Source: Motacilla alba alba | Taxonomy: Eukaryota > Chordata > Aves > Passeriformes > Motacillidae | DNA length: 64,000 bases | NCBI RefSeq assembly: GCF_015832195.1 | Contig: NC_052016.1 | Span: forward strand, 31,021,129-31,085,128 | Direction: 5' to 3' | In this document: positions 25,401-32,900 of the stretch, piece after piece | How the letters are laid out: every line of letters starts with the position of its first letter | Position numbering within the stretch: position 1 is the stretch's first letter | Made by a program: the position numbers and the translations under genes | Notes under the pieces: generated by a model | Seen by the model: the letters and a program-made list of their open reading frames with translations, nothing else | Told to the model about the DNA's origin: nothing | The model's database searches: none

Positions 25401-27705
25401 TACAAATAAAGTTTTATCCTTTAGGAGTGCTGAGAAAAACTTGAAAATACACAAGCAGAAAGTTTTACATTTAGAAAACAAATGAAAAGAAAACAATTGC
25501 AATATATCTCAATATATTTAAATGAAATTAATGAGTTTTTAATGGGGTAACACAACTGACATCACTGAAGTTGAAGAATAGTTATAGACTATTCGCATAA
25601 ATAGATAGTGGAGTGTTCAGAGACCTGAATTCTAATTCCTAACCCAGAAATGACGTGTACAATTTGTATCAGCCATTTCACCTCTGGCTGTCTCCGTTAT
25701 CTCCTGTGAAAAATTAGATAATAATACTTACTCATCTTAGCAAAATGTTTTGATATCCACAGAGAAAAGAGCTATAAAATTTCAAATTATTGTAACTAAT
25801 TAGCAATCATTTATCTTCTAAAAATTAAGACTCTCATAGTTTTCATTATAAATCAATTCCTATCTGGAAAATGCTTTAGGCTGAAAGAGGATAGGAACAT
25901 TTCCGCTTGCATTGATATCTGGGTTCTAGTTAAAGAAAGATACTGCAGTGTCCTCTGGGCACCTTTTTGTGATGGCATTCAAGCACTGTGCCAAAGTAAA
26001 TTCTGAATTTAAGGTCTCGGAAGAGGCTCAAGGGGATAATGTGTCTACTTTGGCTGCAGATTCTGGCTTTCATGAGTTGGCTGATCCTGAAAACTCTTGT
26101 GCAGGCTCACCATGACAATGGCATGCAACTCTCTGAATGTTGATTTTATTTTCCTGGAGGGAGTTGGCAGGTTTTTTTTGCAACAGATTTCCTAAATCAG
26201 AAATATTTAAGCCTTTTGATACTGAAAACTGAGATAGTGACAAGTAGAACTGGTGTGACAAGTCTAGTGAGAAAAAAAAAATCAGCAATCATAATTTTTC
26301 TGCCAATGCCTGGCCTGGGCAGTACATTTTCCTCTTAGTCCTGATAAATCAAGACACTGACTTGAAATACTGTACCAGATCCATATCAGTTCCATCATTT
26401 CCAAGAACTGAATTCAGGTTATCCTTGTTTCAGTGGACAGTGCTACAAGGTGGGAATTTCAACAAAGTTCTATTTTCTTTCAAATTGCCTTTTTCTTAGC
26501 TATATTCTCAAAACCCACAGAATGGAAAAATGTGTTCATTTGGGTATATAACTTCAGTTATTTCAAAACTTAAATGGTTTTTTGTCAATTTTGCTGCCAC
26601 ACAGAATATTTATGTATGGAAGCCTCTCAAAAATTCTCAGTAAATTTGGACATTAAGTGCTTTCTCATCTCAGACAATTATTTATTGTCTTATTTATTCA
26701 AAATACAGCATAATTAAATCAAATGGGTTTTCATTTGCTAACACATAAACAAATTCAGTGAGATGACACCACTTTCTTTCTATTTTGTCATCCTACACTT
26801 TTATTCTTTCCGGAAAAAAGGTGTTTGAATGTGTAAAGCTCATAAATGCAGTTCTTGCCTTCATAAACCCTGTGACTGACACTTCAACAGCATAAAATAC
26901 AAGAAATTAAATAATTATCAAAATGCAGCCTACAGTTTTACTTTAGAAAACAGAACATATCTAACAGTTATTTTAAGCTGTCTCTCCCCATCATTAACTG
27001 TTTAAGTGTGCTTAAATGACATCACCTATCAGCTTTTACATCCACAGAAGAGTGATCATCAGTTCTGACCACTAATTCAGTTTATGTAGAAATAGGGAAC
27101 TATTACTGCAGAATAAAACTGCAATGCCATGAGTACCAGCAATAACCAAGAGATTAAAAAATTATCTCTTCATTGGGCTACTTCTGCAGGATTTTTTTTT
27201 TTGGTTCATTGCAAAATGTGGTTGTTTTTTTTTTTTTGTTTTTTTTTTTGTAGAAAAGTTTTACCCATTGGTGGGCTTTGGATTATATATATATAAAATA
27301 AAAGACACTTGGTCTTTCTTTCAGCAGAGATTGTGTTCTTTCTTTAGCTGTTTTCATTCCACATGAAGGAACTCAGTTTGTCCCAGGACTGCCAATCCTG
27401 ACTCTTCCTAGCACTGCACTGTGAGCCTTCCAGGCTGCACTCTCTGCTCTTTCTGACCTGGGGGTAGCACTGGTCTAAAACACAGCTGCAGCATTTGGGT
27501 TTCATGAGGGGTGTCGGCCACGAGGAACTCCATACTGATTTTTTTCCTTTCCAGGGTAAGGAACTTTCTTCAAGTCTAGCTCTGCTTTGGATGTGTCAGG
27601 TTTCTTCCCATCTACCAAGTCCTGTTTCTTTAACTCACTTTCAAACATGGTCTCCTTAGCACTTGTTTTTAAATCTTCCATTTTTTTTGAAAAACAGCAG
27701 ACCAT
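1..27705 (-). CDS. CFAP44: CFAP44 (WDR52), cilia- and flagella-associated protein 44, 5' portion, 23 coding exons
   Basis: Family knowledge: CFAP44 is an axonemal WD-repeat protein that works with CFAP43 in the tether/tether-head complex of inner dynein arm f (I1). Loss in humans gives malformed sperm flagella. Seen here: 23 exons on the minus strand joined by GT-AG sites with compatible phases give one open frame of about 1,110 residues. Order: acidic low-complexity N-terminus (1-128), WD-repeat propellers (about 129-670), a Lys/Glu-rich linker (674-720), more propeller-like blades (723-884), then charged coiled-coil-like segments (885-1110). Diagnostic stretches include [40 protein letters not shown] and [14 protein letters not shown], which match my memory of human CFAP44. 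The start is ATG 27,681 or the in-frame ATG 27,705; a TGA lies in frame just upstream. Human CFAP44 has about 1,850 residues, so the 3' end lies beyond position 1. Identification is strong; exact ends are hand-read. Confidence 0.95.
503..717 (-). CDS. CFAP44: CFAP44 coding exon 22
   Basis: 215 bases; acceptor GATTCCAG, donor GTAATG. Codes [20 protein letters not shown], then [14 protein letters not shown] and a charged [19 protein letters not shown] helix. Phase continues from exon 21 (CAG split) to exon 23. Confidence 0.88.
1650..1780 (-). CDS. CFAP44: CFAP44 coding exon 21
   Basis: 131 bases; acceptor CTTTCTGCAG, donor GTAATT. Codes [20 protein letters not shown], then [20 protein letters not shown]: a long amphipathic helix matching the human KKELAWEKEKHELGLMKLQ part. 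Confidence 0.92.
2115..2277 (-). CDS. CFAP44: CFAP44 coding exon 20
   Basis: 163 bases; acceptor CATTTTCAG, donor GTACAC. Codes a charged helical segment: [20 protein letters not shown], then [20 protein letters not shown] and [10 protein letters not shown]. Human CFAP44 has LRNEFWKLLELNKELPEHMQ here. Confidence 0.93.
2695..2750 (-). CDS. CFAP44: CFAP44 coding exon 19 (short)
   Basis: 56 bases; acceptor TTATTCCAG, donor GTAAGA. Codes [18 protein letters not shown]; human has a comparable EDIEDPKAYS segment. Phase links exon 18 (phase 0) to exon 20 (two bases carried), which supports it despite its size. Confidence 0.88.
2751..4665 (-). other. CFAP44: CFAP44 intron between exons 18 and 19
   Basis: 1.9 kb, AT-rich. 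The 105-codon open stretch on the plus strand at 4,226-4,540 has no recognisable domain and is antisense inside the intron. Nothing supportable was found. Confidence 0.5.
4666..4936 (-). CDS. CFAP44: CFAP44 coding exon 18
   Basis: 271 bases, the longest exon here; acceptor TTTAACAG, donor GTAAGT. Codes [38 protein letters not shown] and [20 protein letters not shown]. Two propeller blades matching the human FCGM / NVHDNNYG / DGNIF blades. Residues about 794-884. Confidence 0.95.
5807..5949 (-). CDS. CFAP44: CFAP44 coding exon 17
   Basis: 143 bases; acceptor TTCTTCAG, donor GTAAAA. Codes [20 protein letters not shown], then [20 protein letters not shown]. Human CFAP44 has YDAGFLYHC and NPIHF at these positions. 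It leaves two bases for exon 18. Confidence 0.92.
6399..6617 (-). CDS. CFAP44: CFAP44 coding exon 16
   Basis: 219 bases, phase 0; acceptor TGTAATAG, donor GTAAAT. The first half is a charged helix ([20 protein letters not shown]) and an acidic EEEPEEEP stretch. The second half is [20 protein letters not shown], which reopens the propeller. The same order is seen in human CFAP44. Confidence 0.93.
6618..8365 (-). other. CFAP44: CFAP44 intron between exons 15 and 16
   Basis: 1.7 kb. It contains an A-rich run around 7,460-7,515. No gene or named repeat was seen. Confidence 0.5.
8366..8518 (-). CDS. CFAP44: CFAP44 coding exon 15
   Basis: 153 bases, phase 0; acceptor TTATACAG, donor GTAAAA. Codes [20 protein letters not shown] and YHFYS-like [12 protein letters not shown]. 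Human CFAP44 has LLIICENGYILESPLP and CFHFSSVKSKI. This ends the first propeller run. Confidence 0.93.
10155..10265 (-). CDS. CFAP44: CFAP44 coding exon 14
   Basis: 111 bases, phase 0; acceptor GTCCTCAG, donor GTGAGT. Codes [20 protein letters not shown], then [15 protein letters not shown]. Human CFAP44 has QTVFFFEVEKNYKPIGYI and PGPVCQLMWSPPSH. Confidence 0.95.
10368..10422. repeat. Long poly-T tract in CFAP44 intron
   Basis: 41 T, one C, then 13 T on the plus strand (poly-A on the sense strand of CFAP44), about 100 bases upstream of coding exon 14 in transcript order. Either a simple homopolymer or the tail of an old retroposed sequence; no target duplication was found. Confidence 0.85.
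11223..11429 (-). CDS. CFAP44: CFAP44 coding exon 13
   Basis: 207 bases, phase 0 at both ends; acceptor CTTAAAG, donor GTATGT. Codes [20 protein letters not shown], a linker and [20 protein letters not shown]. Nearly collinear with human [20 protein letters not shown] and FKPHTAQVTALAYE. Residues 517-585. Confidence 0.96.
13091..13185 (-). CDS. CFAP44: CFAP44 coding exon 12
   Basis: 95 bases; acceptor CCACACAG, donor GTGAGT. Codes [19 protein letters not shown], then [12 protein letters not shown]. Human CFAP44 has SVRVYDF and [13 protein letters not shown]. It ends in phase 0. Confidence 0.95.
14419..14518 (-). CDS. CFAP44: CFAP44 coding exon 11
   Basis: 100 bases; acceptor CACTGCAG, donor GTAAGT. 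Codes [20 protein letters not shown] and [13 protein letters not shown], the FHSG-I-A-VSP-LMATTA-D blade of human CFAP44. Confidence 0.94.
15300..15347 (-). CDS. CFAP44: CFAP44 coding exon 10 (micro-exon)
   Basis: Only 48 bases, 16 codons, phase 0 at both ends: [16 protein letters not shown]. Acceptor CTTCTTCAG, donor GTACTT. The human protein has [13 protein letters not shown] here. It is too short for an ORF scan but is supported by homology and by both splice sites. Confidence 0.93.
15590..15790 (-). mobile_element. CR1 LINE 3' fragment
   Basis: Reads as the reverse of a CR1 3' end: GTTGGAAGGGACACGCAAGG, ATCATCTCGTCCAAT, then AGGAAGCCTGTTTCAGTGT, features of avian CR1 tails. It lies in the CFAP44 intron between exons 9 and 10. 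Confidence 0.75.
15798..15822. repeat. GGTA tetranucleotide microsatellite
   Basis: About five units of GGTA next to the CR1 fragment in the CFAP44 intron. Confidence 0.8.
15961..16116 (-). CDS. CFAP44: CFAP44 coding exon 9
   Basis: 156 bases, phase 0 at both ends; donor GTAAGA. Codes [34 protein letters not shown] and SFWFAQ. The acceptor is read as ATGAAG before ATGTGG; its pyrimidine tract is weak, so this border could shift by one codon. Confidence 0.9.
17209..17373 (-). CDS. CFAP44: CFAP44 coding exon 8
   Basis: 165 bases, phase 0 at both ends; acceptor ATTGAAG, donor GTGAGT. Codes [20 protein letters not shown], then a [20 protein letters not shown] blade. Human CFAP44 has [20 protein letters not shown] at this point. 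Confidence 0.95.
17889..18003 (-). CDS. CFAP44: CFAP44 coding exon 7
   Basis: 115 bases; acceptor GTACTCAG, donor GTGAGT. Codes [20 protein letters not shown], then [18 protein letters not shown], continuing the blade begun by GSGHIR. It ends in phase 0. The human counterpart reads FWQMAFTFTGLKLQ. Confidence 0.95.
19430..19646 (-). CDS. CFAP44: CFAP44 coding exon 6
   Basis: 217 bases; acceptor TTCTTTAG, donor GTAGGT. Codes [45 protein letters not shown] and [10 protein letters not shown] full WD repeat with TIWDW, closely matching human CFAP44. Residues about 218-289. Confidence 0.95.
19963..20065 (-). CDS. CFAP44: CFAP44 coding exon 5
   Basis: 103 bases; acceptor TTTTTCAAG, donor GTAGTG. 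Codes [32 protein letters not shown]: the strand-turn pattern of a WD blade, where human CFAP44 has YFAVAEKG and IIIYEYPSLKPYR. Confidence 0.93.
21069..21231 (-). CDS. CFAP44: CFAP44 coding exon 4
   Basis: 163 bases; acceptor TTCCCAG, donor GTATGC. Codes [13 protein letters not shown], then [15 protein letters not shown] and [12 protein letters not shown], the first blade of the propeller. Human CFAP44 has SFGYDC and AGNQ at the same place. Residues about 129-183. Confidence 0.93.
22264..22435 (-). CDS. CFAP44: CFAP44 coding exon 3
   Basis: 172 bases; acceptor GTGCAG, donor GTATCC (weak). Codes an acidic linker followed by [17 protein letters not shown] and IPIDLLIFK, matching the FFYDYED / IPKNLL segment I recall just before the first propeller of human CFAP44. 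Residues about 72-128. Confidence 0.88.
23218..23264. repeat. Short imperfect repeat of GTTGTTAGGCT
   Basis: Four imperfect copies of a TGTTAGGCTGTTGT-type unit in a CFAP44 intron. No function apparent. Confidence 0.6.
24155..24222 (-). CDS. CFAP44: CFAP44 coding exon 2
   Basis: 68 bases between acceptor CTGCCAG and donor GTGAGC. Codes the acidic stretch [20 protein letters not shown]. Phase fits exon 1 (two bases carried) and exon 3 (one base carried). The N-terminal region is poorly conserved in the family, so support comes from frame and splice sites. Confidence 0.75.
24223..27535 (-). other. CFAP44: CFAP44 intron 1
   Basis: 3.3 kb between coding exons 1 and 2. AT-rich with T-rich runs near 27,190-27,250. 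No second gene, RNA gene or recognisable transposon was seen on either strand. Confidence 0.6.
27536..27681 (-). CDS. CFAP44: CFAP44 coding exon 1 (start exon)
   Basis: Codes residues 1-48, starting [11 protein letters not shown], rich in Lys, Glu and Asp. It ends AAT CA before donor GTATGG, leaving two bases that join the first base of exon 2 to make CAG. An upstream in-frame ATG at 27,705 would add eight residues (MVCCFSKK). The frame is closed by TGA a few codons further up, so translation starts in this exon. A non-coding exon upstream is possible. Confidence 0.75.
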
Positions 27706-28680
27706 CAAACATCTCTCTCAGCACTCATTTTTGCCTTCAGACCACATCGGTGTAGATCAACAATTTACTGGGCTGTTGCTGAGTGCAAAATGGGCAAACA
27801 GGAGAGTCTTGTAAAAGTTTCATTAAAAAAAAAAAGAAAATTAAAGTCTTATAGTGTTTATATACAGAAAGAAAAATATCCAAGTGTAAATCAGGCATAG
27901 AAACCAACGCTGTCCGTATATCATTATCCATCAGCACTAGAAAATTAGTAACAAAAGTCAGTTTAGGCAATTAACCCAAGATCCCATGGGAAAAAAAAAT
28001 ACTAGAGAATATGGCTGTTCTTACAACATCTTGAAGACTTGAGAGCAAGGAGAATAACAAAAAGTATCACTTCTCACAGCAGTTAAGTATACAAATTATT
28101 TACTAGTCAGAGACCAAGACAGCAAGGATAAGGCACAAAGCAGGATTTAGACACATTATCATAGCCCCATTGTCTCCCTTCTCCCTCATCAGAGAGAAAA
28201 AAAGAGATGGACTGGAGCCCTGCTATTGTTCTCCTCACTATTACTATGTTGCACACATGCGAAGTAGTTTCCTATTTCATTAGGAGAAATAAATCTAATT
28301 TACAATCTTACACCTAAAGTAGCCCTCTGTATGATCCACATATCCTAGCTCTGCCACATGCAAGCAAAAGTTTCAAGTCTATTAAAGCCTGCCCTTTGAA
28401 TAAAGGTTACCAGGTTTCTACTAAGCAGAAATAAGAGCAGGTGACATCACCAGTTACTTATTAACTTAGAGTGTAAAGAAAAATCATAAAAATGAGTATG
28501 AGAGGAGTACCACAAATGCAACAGGCAATAAAATTAACTGCCTCACACATGGTGAAGAACACCCAACAAGTCCAACACTTCAGATGAAGTACGGGACAGT
28601 CTATCCCTGTTGCAGGACATTCATTCCTGTTTAGTAGGGATAGCAGAGGGCAGGCAAGGGACACCTGGCGCTCTGCATGG
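27706..28680. other. 5' flank of CFAP44 start exon
   Basis: About 1 kb without a coding exon, AT-rich. It probably contains CFAP44 5' UTR or first intron, since the nearest CpG-rich promoter-like DNA begins at 28.68 kb. No confident non-coding exon could be placed. Confidence 0.4.
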
Positions 28681-29070
28681 CGGGCAGGGCACGGAGCCTC
28701 AGCGGGGCCCTGGGAAGGGTACGGGCACAGAGGGCCCCGGGGGCGCCGCGGCTGCGGGGCCGTGAGGAGCGGGTCTACCGAGAATAACCCACGGCACCCA
28801 GGGGCCCGCCGGGGGCGGCTGTGCCCGGAGCGGCCGCGACCTCCCCACAGCCCCGGTACCTGGGCCCGGAGCGGCCGCAGCCTCCCCACAGCCCCGGTAC
28901 CTGGGCCCGGAGCGGCCGCGGCCTCCCCACAGCCCCGGTACCTGGGCCCGGAGCGGCCGCGGCCTCCCCACAGCCCCGGTACCTGGGCCCGGAGCGGCCG
29001 CGCTCCCGTCTCCAGGCAACCCCGGAGGCGACGCAGCGCCCCGGGCGCGGAGCCAGCGGGCGGGTCGGCG
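28680..29070. promoter_or_regulatory. CpG island between CFAP44 and ILDR1
   Basis: Dense in CG dinucleotides and more than 70% G+C by eye, in sharp contrast to the AT-rich DNA on its left. It lies upstream of the CFAP44 start exon and 0.8 kb upstream of ILDR1, so it is the best candidate for the CFAP44 promoter and possibly a shared one. No TATA box. Its core is the 41-bp tandem repeat described separately. Confidence 0.65.
28827..29002. repeat. 41-bp tandem repeat, 4.3 copies, in CpG island
   Basis: Four consecutive units starting GGAGCGGCCGCG and containing CTCCCCACAGCCCCGGTACC, each 41 bases, at 28,827, 28,868, 28,909 and 28,950, plus a 12-base partial copy. The units differ at only one or two bases. 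Each carries GCGGCCGC and GGTACC. The length is not a multiple of three, so the repeat is not expected to be coding. Confidence 0.93.
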
Positions 29071-29204
29071 GCGCTACCGGGCCAATTGCAGGGGCTGGTG
29101 GTTGTTTTACTTTGAGTTGTTCGGGTTTTTTCTTTAAAGTAACCTCTGCTTTGGCCGCGGTTGCGGTCCTTTCAGAACTCAGCGGGAAAATTAAATGAAA
29201 TTAA

Positions 29205-29480
29205 ACTAGCGACAGGTCTAGAGGAGACAGTCTTGAGCTGCGCCAGAGGAGGTTTAGGTTGGACATTAGGAAGAATTTCTTCGCAGAAGGGATGATTAGA
29301 TATAGGAATGCGCTGCCCAGGGAGGTGATGGGGTCACTATCCCCAGAGGTCTTTAAGGAAAGACTGAACGAAGCACTCAGTGCCCTGGTGTAGTTGACAT
29401 GGCGGTGTTCGGTCACTGGCTGGACGGGATGATCTCGGACGTCTTTTCCAACCGAACCGATCCTGTGACTCCGTGAATTC
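29205..29480 (+). mobile_element. CR1 LINE 3' end
   Basis: Plus-orientation CR1 tail. The conceptual translation RRFRLDIRKNFF is the conserved C-terminal region of CR1 ORF2, followed by CR1 3' UTR and terminal GATCCTGTGACTCCGTGA. It separates the CpG island at 28.7-29.1 kb from ILDR1 exon 1. Confidence 0.9.
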
Positions 29481-29823
29481 CCCACGCGTTCTTCCCGCCC
29501 GCAGTCTTTAGCATGCGCTCCCGTGCGCCCCTCGCTTGGGGCGCGCTGTCCCGGGCGGCGCAGCTCGGCTAACTTCCCATACACCTGTGTGTTGAGGATA
29601 TATAGATATATTAAAAACTTTAAATTTGATACAATAAATGCATGTTTTGGAATTTTTTTTTTAATTTTATATATAGCAGTTCTTGAAACTGCCGGCTGGT
29701 ATTTTGTCTGGCGATCCGGCGGAGGGTACAGGTACAGAGGGAGGGGACTACAACCGGCGGCAGCGCCCGACCCAGGCACAGGTGCCACGGAAGGGGAGGG
29801 ACAGTGGGTGCGACGTCCCCGGG

Positions 29824-29860
29824 CGGAGGAGGAGGAGGAGGAGGAGGAGGAGGAGGAGAG
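29824..29860 (+). repeat. ILDR1: GGA trinucleotide repeat in ILDR1 5' UTR
   Basis: About 11 GGA units end a few bases before the ILDR1 ATG. On the transcript this is a G-rich purine run able to form quadruplexes. In other frames it reads as poly-Glu or poly-Gly, which is not the coding frame. Confidence 0.9.
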
Positions 29861-29866
29861 CGCGCC

Positions 29867-29921
29867 ATGGCCCCGCGCGGGCGCTGCTGGTGGGCGCTGC
29901 TGCTGGCCTGGCTGCCGGCCG
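29867..29921 (+). CDS. ILDR1: ILDR1 coding exon 1 (signal peptide)
   Basis: 55 coding bases, [18 protein letters not shown] plus one base; donor GTGAGT. A basic N-terminus followed by a Leu/Ala/Trp core is a typical signal peptide. Human ILDR1 ends the same exon with TWLPAG. Confidence 0.93.
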
Positions 29922-32900
29922 GTGAGTGCGGCCCGAGGCTTACGGCCCCCTCCGGACCTGCGGCCCGCCCTGCCGCGGGACACCCCCGCAACGCAGGGGC
30001 CGGGACTCGGGAGGCGCCCTCGGGTTTCGCCCGGGGTTAAGGTGGCGCGGGGTCGGGGGAGCGGCGGCGGCCCCGTGGTGAGGGTCAAGAGCGGCCCTGT
30101 CCGGCCGGACCCTCTTCTCCCCCGATGCCCTTTCCCGCCCGCGGGGCTCTGCCGAGCTCGGCGCGAAGCCGTGCGGAGACAAGTTTCGCTCCCCAAAGGT
30201 GCGGCTGACCTCTCTCCTAGGAGGAAGTGGCCTCCTGCTTCCTGGCAGCCTCCAGTATCGGTCGCATGCGGCCAGCTCGGCTGGGACCTGGGCGCTGGGA
30301 TCGTGGACATGGTGGGGGGGGGGGGGGGATCCCCTTTGGCCACTCGCAAACGCCCAGCCGAGCTTTTGCTGCTGGCTCGGAAGCCTCAACCTCTTGGGGA
30401 TTTCTGGGGTAGCTGCAGTGCTGCTGCATCTGCTGGGCACCTGCTCTTGTGGGGAGCAGGAGCTCACCTCCCTGCCCACGGGCAGCCTTCAGCCAGCAGT
30501 GCTCACTCTGCCAAGCTTTGCGGGTTGCCTGACACCTTCTAACCTCCCCTTGGAAATAAAGCAGTCATTTTGCTTCTTGGATGCCTGGATCTTAGCTGAT
30601 GGTATGGCTTTTAAGTTCGGTTTTTATGGAGAACCACTGAAGGAAGCAAAAAGTATGGAGGGTATGCTTGTTTATTGTCTTGCTTGACAGCTGTGTTCCT
30701 GGGAGATGCTCTAGCCAAAACTTGGCTACACTGGCTCCTGAGCTTCGTGTCTTCACTGCAAAGCCATAGATGTAGCCAAAACATACTAGATTGGTGGTGT
30801 CCATATTTGTTCTTTCCAGCCAGGGTAAGAAAGATGTGTCCTGCAGTAAAGTAATGCAGTCCACATTTTGGACCCAGCCTTAATTTCACAACTTTTTAGT
30901 TTTCTAAAAACTAAAAGGTAGTTTTAAAGGAGGAGGTAAATGAGAAACATTGAACATGCAGCAACATCTGACTGTTCGCTGGGGAGGAACAGTAGGTTTT
31001 CAACCTCTTTAGGAAATAAGGAACTTAACCGTCAACTCTGGCTGTTTTGCAGAACAGAGGTAATGAGAAAGCATCCTTTCCATAAAGAGATGTGGGTTTT
31101 GTTAGTAAAAAGCACACAGTGGTTTTGAATGTTTTATTCTTACTAGAGATGCTGTTGTAGGAAATCCATGGAAAGCGTTCTGTTCCCATGAGCCTTGACA
31201 AGTCAGAATTCATATGAGTTTCATCTAATTGACACTGGGATCATGGTTTTGCCAATCTTGAGAGTTTGAATTGCTTTCTTGTGATCTTCCTCATTAAGAC
31301 CCCAGAGTCAAGAGCAACTGTAACTACCTGTCAGCAGTCTGGACCTTGCAGCACTACAGCATTGTAAAAACTTATTTTATCTAGAGGTTTTGTACACCTG
31401 CTGGTCTTTCTGTATTTAAGTGCATGTGTGTATATCTTATTTTTCAGAAAAGCCTTGGATTCCAGGGTTTCCCTGACTTTGCCTGCATTTCTGTGGTATT
31501 CTTAAGGCAAATGAGTTTTCTCTGCTTGTGCTTTCAGTTGACCGATAAGGAGTCCCATTTCAAACCAGAAACTGAGCAAGTGCTGCATTGACACTACCCT
31601 ACTGCAGAATGACTTGTTGAGGCAGCATGCACCTCTGCAGCATCTTTTCCATAGTGTGGAAACTATGTGAGCTCATATTTGCCTGTAACGTAGTGTGGAG
31701 GTGGCAGCCTAAAAGGACACTGAAAGATGCTTGACAAAGAATGATGTTTGCAGTTGTGGTCCAGATGTTACTACATAGCAGTAGCAACTTGTTCTCTTGC
31801 TCTCATCCTGAAAACATGGACTAGAGGGAAAATCCTTGAATATATGATAAAAATCGAGTGTTGGTTCATGGAGACCTGTACAGTTGGTACCTTCAAGCAT
31901 CCCACTTTTCTTCCTGCCTTTCCTGCTGTCGTGCTCTGCAATTAAGAAGCAACTAGTACAGCACTGCAATCCCTGCCTGGTTCTCTGGCATGCATTCCAA
32001 ACAGGGCATCCCACACTTGCTCTGCACTGTTTGTATTCCCTTATCAAAGGCAACTGGCGATAACTTTACCATTGTTAATGACAAGCACAACTTACTGTAC
32101 TATCAAAGTTTAAATAAGATAGAGACGTTTCTGGAGTATAGCTGAACTACAGCATATTATGAGAAACTTTGTAAATCCTCCTTGAGTATGTTCAGCTGCT
32201 TGGATGGAAAGTGCTGTGGAGGTTGTTAGAATGAATACATAACAAATACATAATGATAGCTTAATTTAAAAGGAAAAAAGGGGATAATTGATGTGTGCTG
32301 TTCTGAAGTGGTGATAAACAATTAACTGCAGTGCTACAGCCTGAAAGTTGTATTGTCTTAATCCTGATCACCACTTGATAACATTTGTGAGTGTCTGAGC
32401 AAGACCTTGATAAAATTCATTTGGTGTTTATACAAACATAAGGCATTGCAGAACTTTTCTGATTAGGATTAAAAGCCAAGGAAATCCCATCCCATGTGCT
32501 TCTGAGACAGTTTTCCCTATGTAGAAGGAGAACACAGAGTGATGTGCTGCACAATGGCTACTCATGCTTTGGAGAAAATAAGTCAGTCCGTAAAGAGGGC
32601 CAATGAAGCTTTCTTCTGTCAGGGAAAGATGGGGCTCCTGTTCTAACCAGGGGGTTTGTAACCCTGTATGACTTCACCAGAAGCACTGGGAGGTCTGTAG
32701 GTGCAGGTCCTGGATGGGGCCAGAGGAGATATACTTGGGTCGTTGCTCTGGTGCAGATGGTGTGATGGGAGGCCTGAGGAGTCTGTGGGCTGATGGCCTC
32801 CTGTGCTCTTGTTTGCAGGTTGCCTCTCGCTCCTGGTGACAGTGCAGGATGTCGAGCGTTACACCACCTTATTTGCCACTGTCATCCTCAAGTGTGACTA

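Larger units (their letters stand above)
29490..30230 (+). promoter_or_regulatory. ILDR1: CpG-rich promoter and 5' UTR area of ILDR1
   Basis: GC-rich DNA surrounds the ILDR1 start codon. It is interrupted at about 29,580-29,690 by an AT-rich pocket containing TATATATAG at 29,669-29,677. If that is a TATA box, transcription would begin near 29,700. This is inference; a dispersed CpG promoter is equally possible. Confidence 0.5.

Noticed and set aside
28461..29198. Proline/arginine-rich reading frames across the 41-bp repeat
   Set aside because: The unit is not a multiple of three, so each frame cycles through the repeat; composition is simply that of the CpG repeat.
29201..30349. Very long open stretches (up to 382 codons) on both strands across the ILDR1 promoter
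   Set aside because: They arise from stop-poor GC-rich DNA, run across a CR1 tail, the GGA repeat and the true ILDR1 exon 1, and show no domain.
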